Source: Candidatus Hydrogenedentota bacterium
Lineage (GTDB): Bacteria > Hydrogenedentota > Hydrogenedentia > Hydrogenedentales > CAITNO01
Reading direction: 5' to 3'
Length of the DNA stretch: 64,000 nt
NCBI GenBank assembly: GCA_012730045.1
Contig: JAAYBR010000106.1
Span: 1-64,000 of the forward strand
Of this stretch, positions 9,090-17,861 are shown one piece after another; positions within the stretch are counted from its first letter, which is position 1, and each line of letters begins with the position of its first letter. Under the pieces are notes generated by a model. The model was not told where the DNA came from. It ran no database searches and worked only from the letters and a program-made list of their open reading frames with translations. Both the position numbers and the translations under genes were made by a program.

Positions 9090-10469
9090 GTGACACATTC
9101 CACCCAGGGCACAACCGGCGGCGGGGGCATCTTCAGAACGGCGTTCAAGTGGGTGTTCCGCGGAGTCCTGCTTGTGGTGTTCATCGTGGTGCTCGCGCTG
9201 TTCCTTGTTTTCCGCGGCGCGCTGTACAACCGCTTTGTGGCCTTTCCCAAGCAGGAGGCGGCCTGGAAGACCATCCGGCAAAACCGCATTCCCGTCCCCT
9301 TTTTCACCGGGTGGAACGAGTACAAGGGGGCCATCCACAACCACTCGGAGATTTCCCACGACAGCGAGGTCCCCTTTGAGCACATCCTCAAGACGATGAA
9401 GGACACGGGCCGCGACTTCATCATCATGAGCGACCACTGCCAGGAGGGGGACAACAACCTCTACGGGCTCCAGTGGAAGGGCATCCACGACGGCGTGCTG
9501 TTCATGCAGGGCTTTGAAATGCAGGACGGGTTCATGCCCGTCGGCCTGCCGGAGGGCACGGTCCTCAGCTGCAAGGACGAGCCGGAGGCGCTTGCGGCGA
9601 AGATCGAGGAGGCCGGGGGAACGGTCTTCATCATCCACGCCGAGCAGAAGCGGCCGTGGCACCTTTCCCAGATTTCCGCCATGGAAATCTACAATATCCA
9701 CCCGGATTTCATGGAAGAGCTGAAGGGCAAGCGCCTCCTGCGGCTTGTCACCAACGTGCTGGTGAACCTGCGCGCCTACCCGGACCAGTGCTTCCGGCTC
9801 TCCTTTGACCCCCCGGTTCAGGTCATGAACACCTGGGACGAGCTGAACATCTCCCGCGACATCGGCGGGTTCGGCGGCAACGACACCCACCAGAACGTCG
9901 GCGTCTACGGCATCTACCAGGCGGACGGCTCGCTCCGCCTGCGGCACGCCGAGGGGGAGGACATCAAGACCTACCCGCTCAATTTCCTCACCCGGGGCCT
10001 GCTGCGGCTGTTCTGCGGCCCCCTGGAGCCCGGGAAGGAGGCGTTCCGCCTCCAGATTGACCCCTACGAGCGGATGACCCGCCATGTGTGCACCCACGTC
10101 CTTGCAAAAGACCTGACAGAGGAGGAAATCCTCGGCGCGATCATGGACGGCCGCGCGTTTGTCGGTTTCGACATGATCGCCGACAGCACGGGGTTCGTGT
10201 GGATGGCCAAGACCGCGGACGCCCAGGCCGTCATGGGGGAGAGCATCCCGCTGTCCCCCGGCCTCAAACTTGTGGGGGCCTCCCCGCATGTGTGCCGGTT
10301 CATCGTGAAGCGGCACGGCGAGGAGGTGTACCGGACCGAGGGGGCCTCCATGGAGTTTGTCCCCGAACTCCCCGGCAAGTACCGCGTGGAGGCGGAGTTG
10401 CGCATTCTGGACGAGTGGGTTCCCTGGGTGTACGCCAATCCCGTGGAGATTACCGGTTCGGCGGGCTGA
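9090..10469 (+). CDS. Membrane-anchored PHP-like metal-dependent hydrolase
   Basis: A 459-residue protein with one N-terminal membrane segment (about 24-43) and an extracytoplasmic domain that looks like a PHP metallophosphoesterase. It has an H-N-H motif at 83-85 (GAIHNHSEISHDS), an S-D-H at 114-116 and later conserved His/Glu positions around IIHAEQ. PHP proteins use two or three metals to hydrolyse phosphoesters, but many extracytoplasmic relatives are uncharacterised. The last 100 or so residues look like a beta-sandwich. The GTG start has AAAGG about 8 nt upstream. A TATACT hexamer at 9019-9024 may be its -10 box. The gene converges on the TPR/peptidase gene with only 8 bp between stops. 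The substrate is unknown. Confidence 0.6.
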   Translation: MTHSTQGTTGGGGIFRTAFKWVFRGVLLVVFIVVLALFLVFRGALYNRFVAFPKQEAAWKTIRQNRIPVPFFTGWNEYKGAIHNHSEISHDSEVPFEHILKTMKDTGRDFIIMSDHCQEGDNNLYGLQWKGIHDGVLFMQGFEMQDGFMPVGLPEGTVLSCKDEPEALAAKIEEAGGTVFIIHAEQKRPWHLSQISAMEIYNIHPDFMEELKGKRLLRLVTNVLVNLRAYPDQCFRLSFDPPVQVMNTWDELNISRDIGGFGGNDTHQNVGVYGIYQADGSLRLRHAEGEDIKTYPLNFLTRGLLRLFCGPLEPGKEAFRLQIDPYERMTRHVCTHVLAKDLTEEEILGAIMDGRAFVGFDMIADSTGFVWMAKTADAQAVMGESIPLSPGLKLVGASPHVCRFIVKRHGEEVYRTEGASMEFVPELPGKYRVEAELRILDEWVPWVYANPVEITGSAG

Positions 10470-10477
10470 GGACCTCC

Positions 10478-11737
10478 TCAGCGATAGGCCGCCCGGACAT
10501 CCTCCTCCAGAACAGCCACGCTCTTCCGGTATATCTGGCGCAGGGCCTGGTCTTCCGTGTCCCCGGACGAGAAACGCGTCAACAGAAGATTTACCTTCCC
10601 TTTGCCGTGGCGTGTGATGAGGAGTTCCATGGTGGCATGGGCCTGCAAATAGGCCTCCTTCAGGCGGTCCGGGGAGAGCTTGCCCGCGAGTTGGGGGGAG
10701 GAAAGGGAGGAAAGCCGGAAGTCGCGCCCGTTCGCGAAAAGCTCGAGCAGCCGCTCCCTGTCCTGCTGGTCCAGGGGGTGTGACAGGGTCTCCGCGATCC
10801 CCTCGTTCACCCACCAGGGCACCTTGTCCCCCGTGATGTTCCGCACCACCACATGAACGTACTCATGCGCCAGCCGCCGCCGGAGTTCCTCGTCCGGGAG
10901 CCAGTTGCCTGAAGGGTCGGTCATCGGCGCCCGGATCTTGCCGTCATAAACCGCCCCCACATGCCCGCCGAGCTGCGTGGCCTCGGAAAACTGCGCCGCC
11001 GTGTAAAGGATGGTCTGGATCGGCGGCGGGGGGAAAACCCCTCCCAGCGCGCGGCCGACATCCACATAGGCCTTGTCCAGAATGGAGACCACCCGGCCGC
11101 GGAGCCGGTCCGGAATGTCGTCGGGGTAACTCACCCGGAAATGCCGGGATTTCCACTTGTTGAAGTCGGACTCCACGGCCTCCTCGCGGAACGCCTTGTC
11201 ATAGCGTTCCCGCAGCGAGGGGCGCGCCGGGTCCATCTCCAGCACATAGTCCCACTGGGCGCGCGCGGAGGAGAGGTCGTTGTCGCGGTAATAGGCCTGC
11301 CCCAGCAGGTCATGGGCGTCCAGATCGCCCGGCCTCGTCACAATGGCCTTCTCCAGACGGTCTATGGCCTTGCCCACATCGTCCAGCCGGAGGTAGTAGG
11401 CCCCCGTCTGGATCAGCGGGGATGCGTTGTCCGGGTCGGCCGCAATGGCCGCCTCGGCCAGCCGGACGGCTGTGCGCACATCCCCCTGCTTCGCGTGCTG
11501 ATCCGCGAGACTTTGCCGCGCGTTGCACAGGTTGCGGCGGACAACCGGATTCTCCGGGGCAATGTCCAGGGCCGTTTCCAGCAGCGTGGTTGCCCGCAGG
11601 AAGTCGCCCCGGTTGTAGGACTCCGTCCCCGCGTTGTTCAGGTCCACCGCGGACTGGGACGCCGCAGAAAAGCAGAATACGAGAACCAGCGCCGCAGTCG
11701 CGGCCAGAAGTGGAAGGGGGAAAGGGCGCCTACGCAT
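10478..11737 (-). CDS. TPR protein with MA-like (gluzincin) metallopeptidase domain
   Basis: A 419-residue exported protein with a signal peptide or anchor in the first 28 residues, three or more tetratricopeptide repeats (about 31-190) and a C-terminal peptidase-MA-like zinc domain. The zinc motif is HEYVH at 291-295 and the distal glutamate lies in NEGIAE (311-316). Such proteins are usually annotated as hypothetical with a peptidase MA-like domain; physiological substrates are not known. I start at ATG 11737. Extending to 11887 would run 50 codons back through ridA in another frame. The start overlaps the ridA stop by 8 nt, so translation is probably coupled. Confidence 0.8.
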   Translation of the reverse strand: MRRRPFPLPLLAATAALVLVFCFSAASQSAVDLNNAGTESYNRGDFLRATTLLETALDIAPENPVVRRNLCNARQSLADQHAKQGDVRTAVRLAEAAIAADPDNASPLIQTGAYYLRLDDVGKAIDRLEKAIVTRPGDLDAHDLLGQAYYRDNDLSSARAQWDYVLEMDPARPSLRERYDKAFREEAVESDFNKWKSRHFRVSYPDDIPDRLRGRVVSILDKAYVDVGRALGGVFPPPPIQTILYTAAQFSEATQLGGHVGAVYDGKIRAPMTDPSGNWLPDEELRRRLAHEYVHVVVRNITGDKVPWWVNEGIAETLSHPLDQQDRERLLELFANGRDFRLSSLSSPQLAGKLSPDRLKEAYLQAHATMELLITRHGKGKVNLLLTRFSSGDTEDQALRQIYRKSVAVLEEDVRAAYR

Positions 11738-12116
11738 CACGCAGGGCCACCGCCTCGATTTCCACCTGGATGTCCAAGGGCAGGCCGCCGGCCTGAATGC
11801 AGGTCCGGGCGGGGAAGCTGTCGGTGAAATATTCCTTGTAGACGGCGTTGAACCGGGCAAACATCTCCATGTCCGCCAGGTAGACATTGACCTTCACCAC
11901 CCGGTCCAGCGAGCTGCCGGCGTCCTCCAGCACCGCCTTCAGGTTCTCGAAGGTCTGCCGGGCCTCCTCTTCCAGACTGCCCCGGAGAACCCCGCTCCCA
12001 TCGGGCCGCATGGGCCCCTGCCCCGAGACATACAGGAAGGGGCCGGCGGCCACCGCATGGGAATACGGTCCGGCTGCGGGGGGGCCGTTCTTGGCGAAAA
12101 TGCACTCTTTTTCCAT
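11730..12116 (-). CDS. ridA: RidA-family enamine/imine deaminase
   Basis: A 128-residue RidA (YjgF/YER057c/UK114) protein. Members form trimers and hydrolyse reactive enamine/imine intermediates such as 2-aminoacrylate released by PLP enzymes. The active-site arginine (R104, in FPART) and the glutamate near the end (E121, in VEIEAVA) are present, as is the GPYSHAV signature at 16-22. The start at ATG 12116 has GAAAGGG 6 nt upstream; a slightly longer start at 12131 is possible. It is the first gene of a two-gene unit with the TPR/peptidase gene. No functional link between the two is evident. Confidence 0.9.
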   Translation of the reverse strand: MEKECIFAKNGPPAAGPYSHAVAAGPFLYVSGQGPMRPDGSGVLRGSLEEEARQTFENLKAVLEDAGSSLDRVVKVNVYLADMEMFARFNAVYKEYFTDSFPARTCIQAGGLPLDIQVEIEAVALRDA

Positions 12117-12336
12117 GCGGAACCCTTTCATTCCCCGGCGGAGACGCCAGCCGCGCCCCAACCGGGGGGCCAAAGTCGTGCTAACCTAACGAACCCGGGC
12201 GCGGTCAGGGCGACAACCCGCCCGCACCGCCTTCCGAAGGTTTCATTTGAATGGAAATTATTGTATCATAGGCCAACCGATAATGGAGACGGTCCGGAAT
12301 GCGCCGGTGCGGCGCCCGGAAACAAAAGGACGGGTC

Positions 12337-13707
12337 ATGAAAAAGAAAATCGCGCTGGCACTGTTCGTTCTGGTCATCCTTGGCCTGGCGTTGCCGGTAT
12401 ATAACCTGTTTGTGCATTTGCCCGCCAACCAGCTTACCGGATACATTTCCCAGCCCCCGCTGGGCGACGTCGCGGCGATTCTGGCGGAAAAATGCGTTGT
12501 TTGCCACTCCCTGGATGCCCCCATGCCGTTCTATGCCATGCTTCCCGTGGCCAAGCAGCTGATGGCTCATGACGTGGCCACGGGGGCAAAACACGTCAAC
12601 ATGACGCGGGAAATCCTCGAGCTGACCCCGGGAACAGTGTCCGAGGCCACCCTGGCCAAGATTGAATACACCACCGAGCGGAACAGCATGCCGCCGGCCC
12701 AGTACCTCATCATGCACTGGAACCACCTCCTGAGCGCCGCCGAGAAGGAGGCGATTTTCGCCTGGATCCAGGCGGAGCGGGCCAAACGCTACGCGGTGGC
12801 CGGGGTCGAGCCGGAACTGCTGAAGCAGGCCGTCCGGCCGCTTCCCGAAAAGATCGAGACCAATCCCGCCAAGGTGGCTCTCGGCGACAAACTCTACAAT
12901 GACGGCCGCCTCTCCAAGGACAACACCATTTCCTGCGCTTCCTGCCATGACCTGGCCAAGGGGGGCACCGATCAGGCCCAGTTCTCCACCGGTGTCGCCG
13001 GACAGGTCGGCGACATCAACGCCCCCACCGTCTTCAACTCCGCCTTCAACATCATGCAGTTCTGGGACGGCCGGGCGGCAAACCTGGAAGAGCAGGCCGA
13101 CGGCCCGCCGAACAACCCCATTGAGATGGCCTCGAACTGGGAGGAAATCGCGGGGAAGCTCTCGCAGGATGCCGAGTTCACCCAGGCCTTCACCGCCGTG
13201 TATCCGGAAGGCTACAAGAAGGAGACCCTCGTCAACGCGATTGCGGAATACGAGCGCACCCTGCTCACGCCGGCCGCCTTTGACAAGTATCTCCGGGGCG
13301 ATCAGGGTGCCCTGTCCGCGGAGCAGAAGCAGGGATACCAGGTTTTCAAGGAGCTTGGCTGCGCAACCTGCCACAGTGGCGTCATCCTCGGCGGGGCAAG
13401 TTTCGAGGTCATGGGCCTCCGGCGCGATTACTACGCGGACCGCGGCAACCCCCACACCCCCGATTTTGGCCGGTTCAACGCGACCAAGAATGAGGCCGAC
13501 CGATTCCGGCTGAAGGTGCCCACGCTGCGCAACATCGAGGTGACCCATCCGTACTTCCATGACGGGTCCACATCGGACCTCGGAAAAGCCGTGGAAACCA
13601 TGGCCAAGTACCAGTCGGGCACCACGCTGTCCGCGCGGGACCGCGACCTGATCGTCGCCTTCCTCGAATCCCTGACCGGCGAGCACGACGGGAAGAAACT
13701 TCAGTAA
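12337..13707 (+). CDS. Triheme cytochrome c peroxidase (YhjA-like layout)
   Basis: A 456-residue membrane-anchored peroxidase with three c-type heme sites. After an N-terminal membrane segment (about 5-25) comes an extra heme domain with CVVCH at 53-57. The di-heme peroxidase core follows, with CASCH at 200-204 and CATCH at 342-346. Di-heme CCPs reduce hydrogen peroxide in the periplasm. An additional anchored N-terminal heme domain is also the arrangement of E. coli YhjA/Ccp, which takes electrons from quinol; that this protein does so too is inference. The start follows AAAAGGA by 7 nt. An A/T-rich patch with TATCAT (12264-12269) is a possible -10. The gene has no operon partner. Confidence 0.85.
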   Translation: MKKKIALALFVLVILGLALPVYNLFVHLPANQLTGYISQPPLGDVAAILAEKCVVCHSLDAPMPFYAMLPVAKQLMAHDVATGAKHVNMTREILELTPGTVSEATLAKIEYTTERNSMPPAQYLIMHWNHLLSAAEKEAIFAWIQAERAKRYAVAGVEPELLKQAVRPLPEKIETNPAKVALGDKLYNDGRLSKDNTISCASCHDLAKGGTDQAQFSTGVAGQVGDINAPTVFNSAFNIMQFWDGRAANLEEQADGPPNNPIEMASNWEEIAGKLSQDAEFTQAFTAVYPEGYKKETLVNAIAEYERTLLTPAAFDKYLRGDQGALSAEQKQGYQVFKELGCATCHSGVILGGASFEVMGLRRDYYADRGNPHTPDFGRFNATKNEADRFRLKVPTLRNIEVTHPYFHDGSTSDLGKAVETMAKYQSGTTLSARDRDLIVAFLESLTGEHDGKKLQ

Positions 13708-13806
13708 CCAAGAGCGCGCCCCGGCAGACATTCTGCCACGCCGCCGCACGCGCCCCGGGCACGGCGGCGCGGCGCGCCTCACCACGCGCCCAAAGGAGAA
13801 CACTTC

Positions 13807-14904
13807 ATGCGACTGGCTGTGAGCATCGGACTGGTTGGCCTGGCGGGCATGCTGTCGGCGTGCGCCACAAGCGGAACGGCAAAACGGGTGTGCCTCTCCT
13901 CAGAGGACTTCGAGAGTAAAACGGTCCAGGCGGGCGGGTTTGTTGAATTCGCCTTCGGCGCGGACCGGCCCTTTCCCCAGTGCCATGCGTCCACGGTCGC
14001 CCGCACCCAGGACGGCACCTTCATCGCCGCCTGGTTCGGCGGAACCAAGGAAAAGGACGACGATGTGGCCATTTGGACCGCGCGCCGCGTGAGCGGGGCG
14101 TGGACCGCCCCGGTGAAGACCGCCAAGATCGAGGACTCGGCCCACTGGAACCCCGTGCTTTTCACCGACGCCCAGGGAAAGACGCATCTGTTCTTCAAGG
14201 TGGGGCCGGAAATCCCCTTCTGGCGCACCTACTGCATGACCACGGGGGACAACGGTACCACCTGGTCCGAGCCCCGCGAGCTGGTCGCCGGCGATGCGGG
14301 CGGACGCGGCCCCGTCAAGAACAAGCCCATCATCCTTTCAGACGGCTCCTGGCTGGCCCCCGCCTCCACGGAGCACGGCGGTTGGAAGCCCTTTGTGGAC
14401 CGGTCGGAGGATAACGGTGCCACTTGGACCCGGTCCGCCGACTTTGCGATAGACAAAGCCACCTTGAAGGGGGAGGGGGCCATCCAGCCCACCCTGTGGG
14501 AATCCTCCCCCGGAAAGGTGCACGCCCTCCTGCGAACCGCCGCCGGCAGGGTGTGGCGCGCCGACTCGGAGGACTACGGAAAAACCTGGTCGCCCGTGCA
14601 TGCGACCCGCCTCCCGAACAACAACAGCGGACTGGACGCGCTCCTGCTGGAGGATGGCCGCCTGCTCCTCGTCTACAACCCGGTGGACAAGAACTGGGGC
14701 CCCCGGACACCCTTGGATTTGGCGGTCTCCACGGACAATGGGAAAACCTTTTCCGCCATCGCGCACTTGGAAAACGACCCCGATCCCGACAGCGAGTACT
14801 CCTATCCGGCGATCATCCGCACGAAGGAGGGTGTCGGCGTCAGTTACACCTACAACCGGGACCTGGTGCGCGTGTGGCACATCCCGCTGTCCGCGCTGGA
14901 ATAG
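13807..14904 (+). CDS. Sialidase/BNR-repeat lipoprotein
   Basis: A 365-residue lipoprotein with a lipobox (LSAC, Cys at 19) and a six-bladed beta-propeller of the exo-alpha-sialidase/BNR-2 type. Asp-box motifs recur: TGDNGTTW, SEDNGATW, SEDYGKTW and STDNGKTF. Many proteins of this family in polysaccharide-degrading bacteria act on other glycans or are uncharacterised, so true sialidase activity is not assured. AAAGGAG lies 9 nt before the ATG. It leads a three-gene plus-strand block (this gene, the rhamnosidase/transpeptidase, a beta-helix protein) that looks devoted to breaking down complex glycans. Confidence 0.75.
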   Translation: MRLAVSIGLVGLAGMLSACATSGTAKRVCLSSEDFESKTVQAGGFVEFAFGADRPFPQCHASTVARTQDGTFIAAWFGGTKEKDDDVAIWTARRVSGAWTAPVKTAKIEDSAHWNPVLFTDAQGKTHLFFKVGPEIPFWRTYCMTTGDNGTTWSEPRELVAGDAGGRGPVKNKPIILSDGSWLAPASTEHGGWKPFVDRSEDNGATWTRSADFAIDKATLKGEGAIQPTLWESSPGKVHALLRTAAGRVWRADSEDYGKTWSPVHATRLPNNNSGLDALLLEDGRLLLVYNPVDKNWGPRTPLDLAVSTDNGKTFSAIAHLENDPDPDSEYSYPAIIRTKEGVGVSYTYNRDLVRVWHIPLSALE

Positions 14905-14929
14905 GCCGCGGCTCACAACAGGATCACCC

Positions 14930-17773
14930 ATGACTGCAACGTTTCTTTGCGCGGCCCTCGGGGCGTGGATGTCCATCGCGGCCCCTCCGGAACTCTTCAG
15001 CCCCCAGGCCCAGTGGATACGCGATCCCCGGGCCGTCGGCCACCCCGTGATGGACCACTACAAGAAGGAAGGGGAAAAGCCCTCTGATCCCAAAGGGCCC
15101 CAAAACCTGCACACCCTTCTGCGGAGGGAGTTCTTGCTGGACGGGCTGCCTGCCGCGGCGCGGATCACCTTCACGGCGGACGACTACGCCATCGTCTTCC
15201 TCAATGGGGAAAAGGTCTTTCAGGGGCCGGAGTCCGGCTATCCCCTCGCCCATCCCTGCCTGGAGGCCGATGTCACCCCCTTCTTGCGGCCGGGGGCAAA
15301 TGTGCTGGCGGTGCACCTCTACTATCAGGGGCTTCGCAACCGTGTGTGGGACAGCGGCGACAACCGGTCCGGGCTGCGGCTCCAGTGTGACCTGCTGGAC
15401 GCGGCCGGCGCCGTCTCCCAAAGCATCGTCTCCGATGAATCCTGGAAGTGCTTCCCCCTGGAGGCCTTTCCCACCGGCGAGACCATCGGCTACAAGACGC
15501 AGTTCCTGGAGAACATTGACATGCGCCTTGTTCCGGCGGGATGGCGGGAGGCGGGGTTTGATGACAGCGCCTGGAGCGCCCCGGTGAACGATCCCCAGGA
15601 CCACGTCTTCGTCCGCCAGCTCACCCCGCCCCTCGAAACCCGGAAGGTCCTGCCGAAAACGTCCGAAGCCCTTCCAAAGGGGCGATGGTTCTATGATTTC
15701 GGCGCCGAAATCGTCGGACATACCCGTCTGAGGCTCCAAGGGGAACCCGGACAGCGGGTGGTCGTCCACCACGGCGAAGAGCTGTCCGGCCCCAAAGAGG
15801 TGCGCTTCGACATGCGCGCCAGCAGCAAGTATGAGGAAACGGTCACCCTCTCGGGCGGCGATGACCTGGTGGAATTCTTCGACTACCGGGGCTTCCGCTA
15901 TTTGGAGCTTCTTGATGCGCCCGGCACGCCCGAGGTCTGGGTGGAGGTCCGCCACCACCCCTTTGACCCGTCCCGCAGCGCCTTCGAATGCGCGGACAGG
16001 GAACTGGAGCAGGTCTGGGACATCTGCCGCAACGGGGTGGTCATGGGTTCCCAGGGCGGGTTTTTGGACTGTCCCACGCGGGAAAAAGGGCAGTATCTCG
16101 GGGACGCGGTCATCACCTCCCGGTCCCATTTCTGGCTCACGGCGGACCCCACCCTGACCCGCAAGGCCCTCCACGACTTCGTCCTCTCCCAGCAGATTTG
16201 CCCTGGAATGATGGCCGTGGCGCCGGGGAGTTTCATGCAGGAGATCACCGAGTATTCCCTCCAGTATCCCCTGATGCTCCTTCAGTTTTGTAAGAACACC
16301 GGTGATGAGGCGTTCACCCGGGACCTCATGAGCCGGTCGTTTGCGCCGCTTTTTGACTATTTCCGGCGGTTTGAGAACGCCGACGGGCTTGTGGAGGGTG
16401 TTACACGCCCCCAGGAGAAGTGGGTGCTCATTGACTGGCCCGCCGAAATGCGGGATGACTTCGACTACGACTACGGCGAGGCAAAAGCCAACGCCGTGGT
16501 CAACGGCTTCTACTACGGCGCCCTGCGTTCTGCGGCGGAACTTGCGCGACTTCTTGGGACGGATGCCGCGGACTTCGACCGCCGCGCGGACCGGGTGGCG
16601 GCGGGGTTTGCCGCGCGCCTCGCTGATCCCGCGACAGGCCTTTACCTTGATGCGCCCGGCTCCAAGCACAGCTCACTGCATGCCAATGCGGTTCCGCTGG
16701 CCTTCGGGCTGCATGCCGGGGCCGACAAGGTGGCCATGCTGGACTTCATCCGCCGGAAGCGCCTGGCCTGCGGGGTGTACATGGCCCCCTATGTCATCGA
16801 GGCCTGCTTCAACAACGGGGTGCCGGAACTGGGCTACGAGCTGCTCGCCTCCAACGACCAACGGTCCTGGCGGGAAATGCTGCGCCACGGGGCCACCGCC
16901 TGCCTCGAGGCCTGGAGCCCCAACGACAAGAAAAACATGAGCTGGTGCCACCCGTGGAGCAGCAGCCCCCTGTTCCTCTGGCCCGAAAGGGTGGCCGGGC
17001 TGTCCCCGGTCGAACCCGGTTGGAAACGCGTCCGGATTGCCCCGCCGGCATTGGCGGGGCTTCCCGAGTTCTTCCTGAAGGCGCCCCTGCCGGAAGGCCG
17101 GACCATCACAGTGCGTCATTTTCCTGAAAGGGGGTATCTCGTGGACCTTCCCACCGGTCTTCCCCATGAGTCGGAAGGGGACAACGTGACGAGCCGCGAA
17201 CGCCGATCTCTCAGCCCTGTCAACCCGGAGCCCGAACTGGACCGCCTGATGGCGCAGTGCGGCTGGAGTGAAAAGGTGGGGGAGGGGACGGGCATCCTGG
17301 TGTCGGTTCCCCTGCAGCGCCTGTGGCTCATCACGGCCGGCGCGCCCGTCTGGACGGCGGACTGCTCCACCGCCAAAGCCGGTGTGGGATTTCTTGAGGG
17401 CAGCGGCATGACCCCCTCGGGATGGCACCAGATAGCCGAAAAGCTCGGCGACGGCGCCCCGTGGGGCCGCATCTTCCAGTCCCGCGCCGCCACATCAAAG
17501 CGCTGGCTGCCGGGCGACAAGACCGAGGAAGACCTTGTGCTTACGCGGATTCTGTGGCTGGAAGGCACGGAAGCCGGCCTCAACCTCGGAAAGGACGCGC
17601 AGGGGAGGGCGGTGGACTCCAAGGCGCGCCACATCTACATCCACGGGACCAACGGCGAGGCGCTCATCGGCACCCCCGCGTCCCACGGCTGCGTGCGACT
17701 CCTGAACGACGACGTGATCGAACTGTTCCAGCGTGTGGAGCCGGGCGCGCCGGTCTTCATCGCCGGCGAATAG
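14930..17773 (+). CDS. GH78 alpha-L-rhamnosidase fused in frame to an L,D-transpeptidase
   Basis: A single open frame of 947 residues. Residues 1-750 or so are an alpha-L-rhamnosidase of family GH78: N-terminal beta-sandwich domains, then the (alpha/alpha)6 barrel with DCPTREKGQYLGD, DWPAEMRDDFDYD (acidic residues typical of the catalytic site) and EAWSPNDKK, and a C-terminal beta domain ending near VDLPTGLP. The last 195 residues are a YkuD-type L,D-transpeptidase with HGTNGEALIGTPASHGCVR; the catalytic Cys is residue 921. The ATG at 14930 has AGGA 7 nt upstream. The two halves normally occur as separate proteins in different compartments. The join sits beside a CCCC run and a hidden GTGA stop/start overlap, so this may be two genes joined by a one-base indel. 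Confidence 0.8.
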   Translation: MTATFLCAALGAWMSIAAPPELFSPQAQWIRDPRAVGHPVMDHYKKEGEKPSDPKGPQNLHTLLRREFLLDGLPAAARITFTADDYAIVFLNGEKVFQGPESGYPLAHPCLEADVTPFLRPGANVLAVHLYYQGLRNRVWDSGDNRSGLRLQCDLLDAAGAVSQSIVSDESWKCFPLEAFPTGETIGYKTQFLENIDMRLVPAGWREAGFDDSAWSAPVNDPQDHVFVRQLTPPLETRKVLPKTSEALPKGRWFYDFGAEIVGHTRLRLQGEPGQRVVVHHGEELSGPKEVRFDMRASSKYEETVTLSGGDDLVEFFDYRGFRYLELLDAPGTPEVWVEVRHHPFDPSRSAFECADRELEQVWDICRNGVVMGSQGGFLDCPTREKGQYLGDAVITSRSHFWLTADPTLTRKALHDFVLSQQICPGMMAVAPGSFMQEITEYSLQYPLMLLQFCKNTGDEAFTRDLMSRSFAPLFDYFRRFENADGLVEGVTRPQEKWVLIDWPAEMRDDFDYDYGEAKANAVVNGFYYGALRSAAELARLLGTDAADFDRRADRVAAGFAARLADPATGLYLDAPGSKHSSLHANAVPLAFGLHAGADKVAMLDFIRRKRLACGVYMAPYVIEACFNNGVPELGYELLASNDQRSWREMLRHGATACLEAWSPNDKKNMSWCHPWSSSPLFLWPERVAGLSPVEPGWKRVRIAPPALAGLPEFFLKAPLPEGRTITVRHFPERGYLVDLPTGLPHESEGDNVTSRERRSLSPVNPEPELDRLMAQCGWSEKVGEGTGILVSVPLQRLWLITAGAPVWTADCSTAKAGVGFLEGSGMTPSGWHQIAEKLGDGAPWGRIFQSRAATSKRWLPGDKTEEDLVLTRILWLEGTEAGLNLGKDAQGRAVDSKARHIYIHGTNGEALIGTPASHGCVRLLNDDVIELFQRVEPGAPVFIAGE
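17186..17773 (+). CDS. L,D-transpeptidase (YkuD) module, possible gene of its own
   Basis: The transpeptidase half of the preceding frame, listed separately because it can be read as an independent 195-residue gene. It has a GTG start at 17186 with GGAAGGGGA 4 nt upstream. Its sequence from LVSVPLQRLWLI onward resembles a stand-alone, signal-less L,D-transpeptidase family that has a DLVLTRILWL segment and the IHGTN ... SHGCVR catalytic motif (Cys169 in this numbering). L,D-transpeptidases cross-link peptidoglycan at meso-diaminopimelate or attach proteins to it. The start overlaps an out-of-frame TGA as GTGA. Deciding between one fused gene and two coupled genes needs read-level or comparative evidence. 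Confidence 0.6.
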   Translation: MTSRERRSLSPVNPEPELDRLMAQCGWSEKVGEGTGILVSVPLQRLWLITAGAPVWTADCSTAKAGVGFLEGSGMTPSGWHQIAEKLGDGAPWGRIFQSRAATSKRWLPGDKTEEDLVLTRILWLEGTEAGLNLGKDAQGRAVDSKARHIYIHGTNGEALIGTPASHGCVRLLNDDVIELFQRVEPGAPVFIAGE

Positions 17774-17861
17774 TCGCCGTTCGCTTTCCACGTTCTTTCC
17801 CGGCGCCGGCGCGCCCCTGCACAACAAGGCATGCGAGCATGCGAGGAGGAGGCTTCCGCCC

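Noticed and set aside
11738-11887. 50-codon N-terminal extension of the TPR/peptidase protein
   Set aside because: It reads through ridA out of frame; ATG 11737 leads directly into the signal sequence.
12240-12270. Full promoter for the peroxidase gene
   Set aside because: TATCAT looks like a -10, but no -35 occurs at 16-18 nt; TTGAAT at 12247 is only 11 nt away. Kept as a possibility in the gene entry only.
17733-17861. Extended start for the beta-helix protein
   Set aside because: It overlaps the transpeptidase end and lacks a signal peptide at its beginning; GTG 17862 has a strong ribosome binding site.
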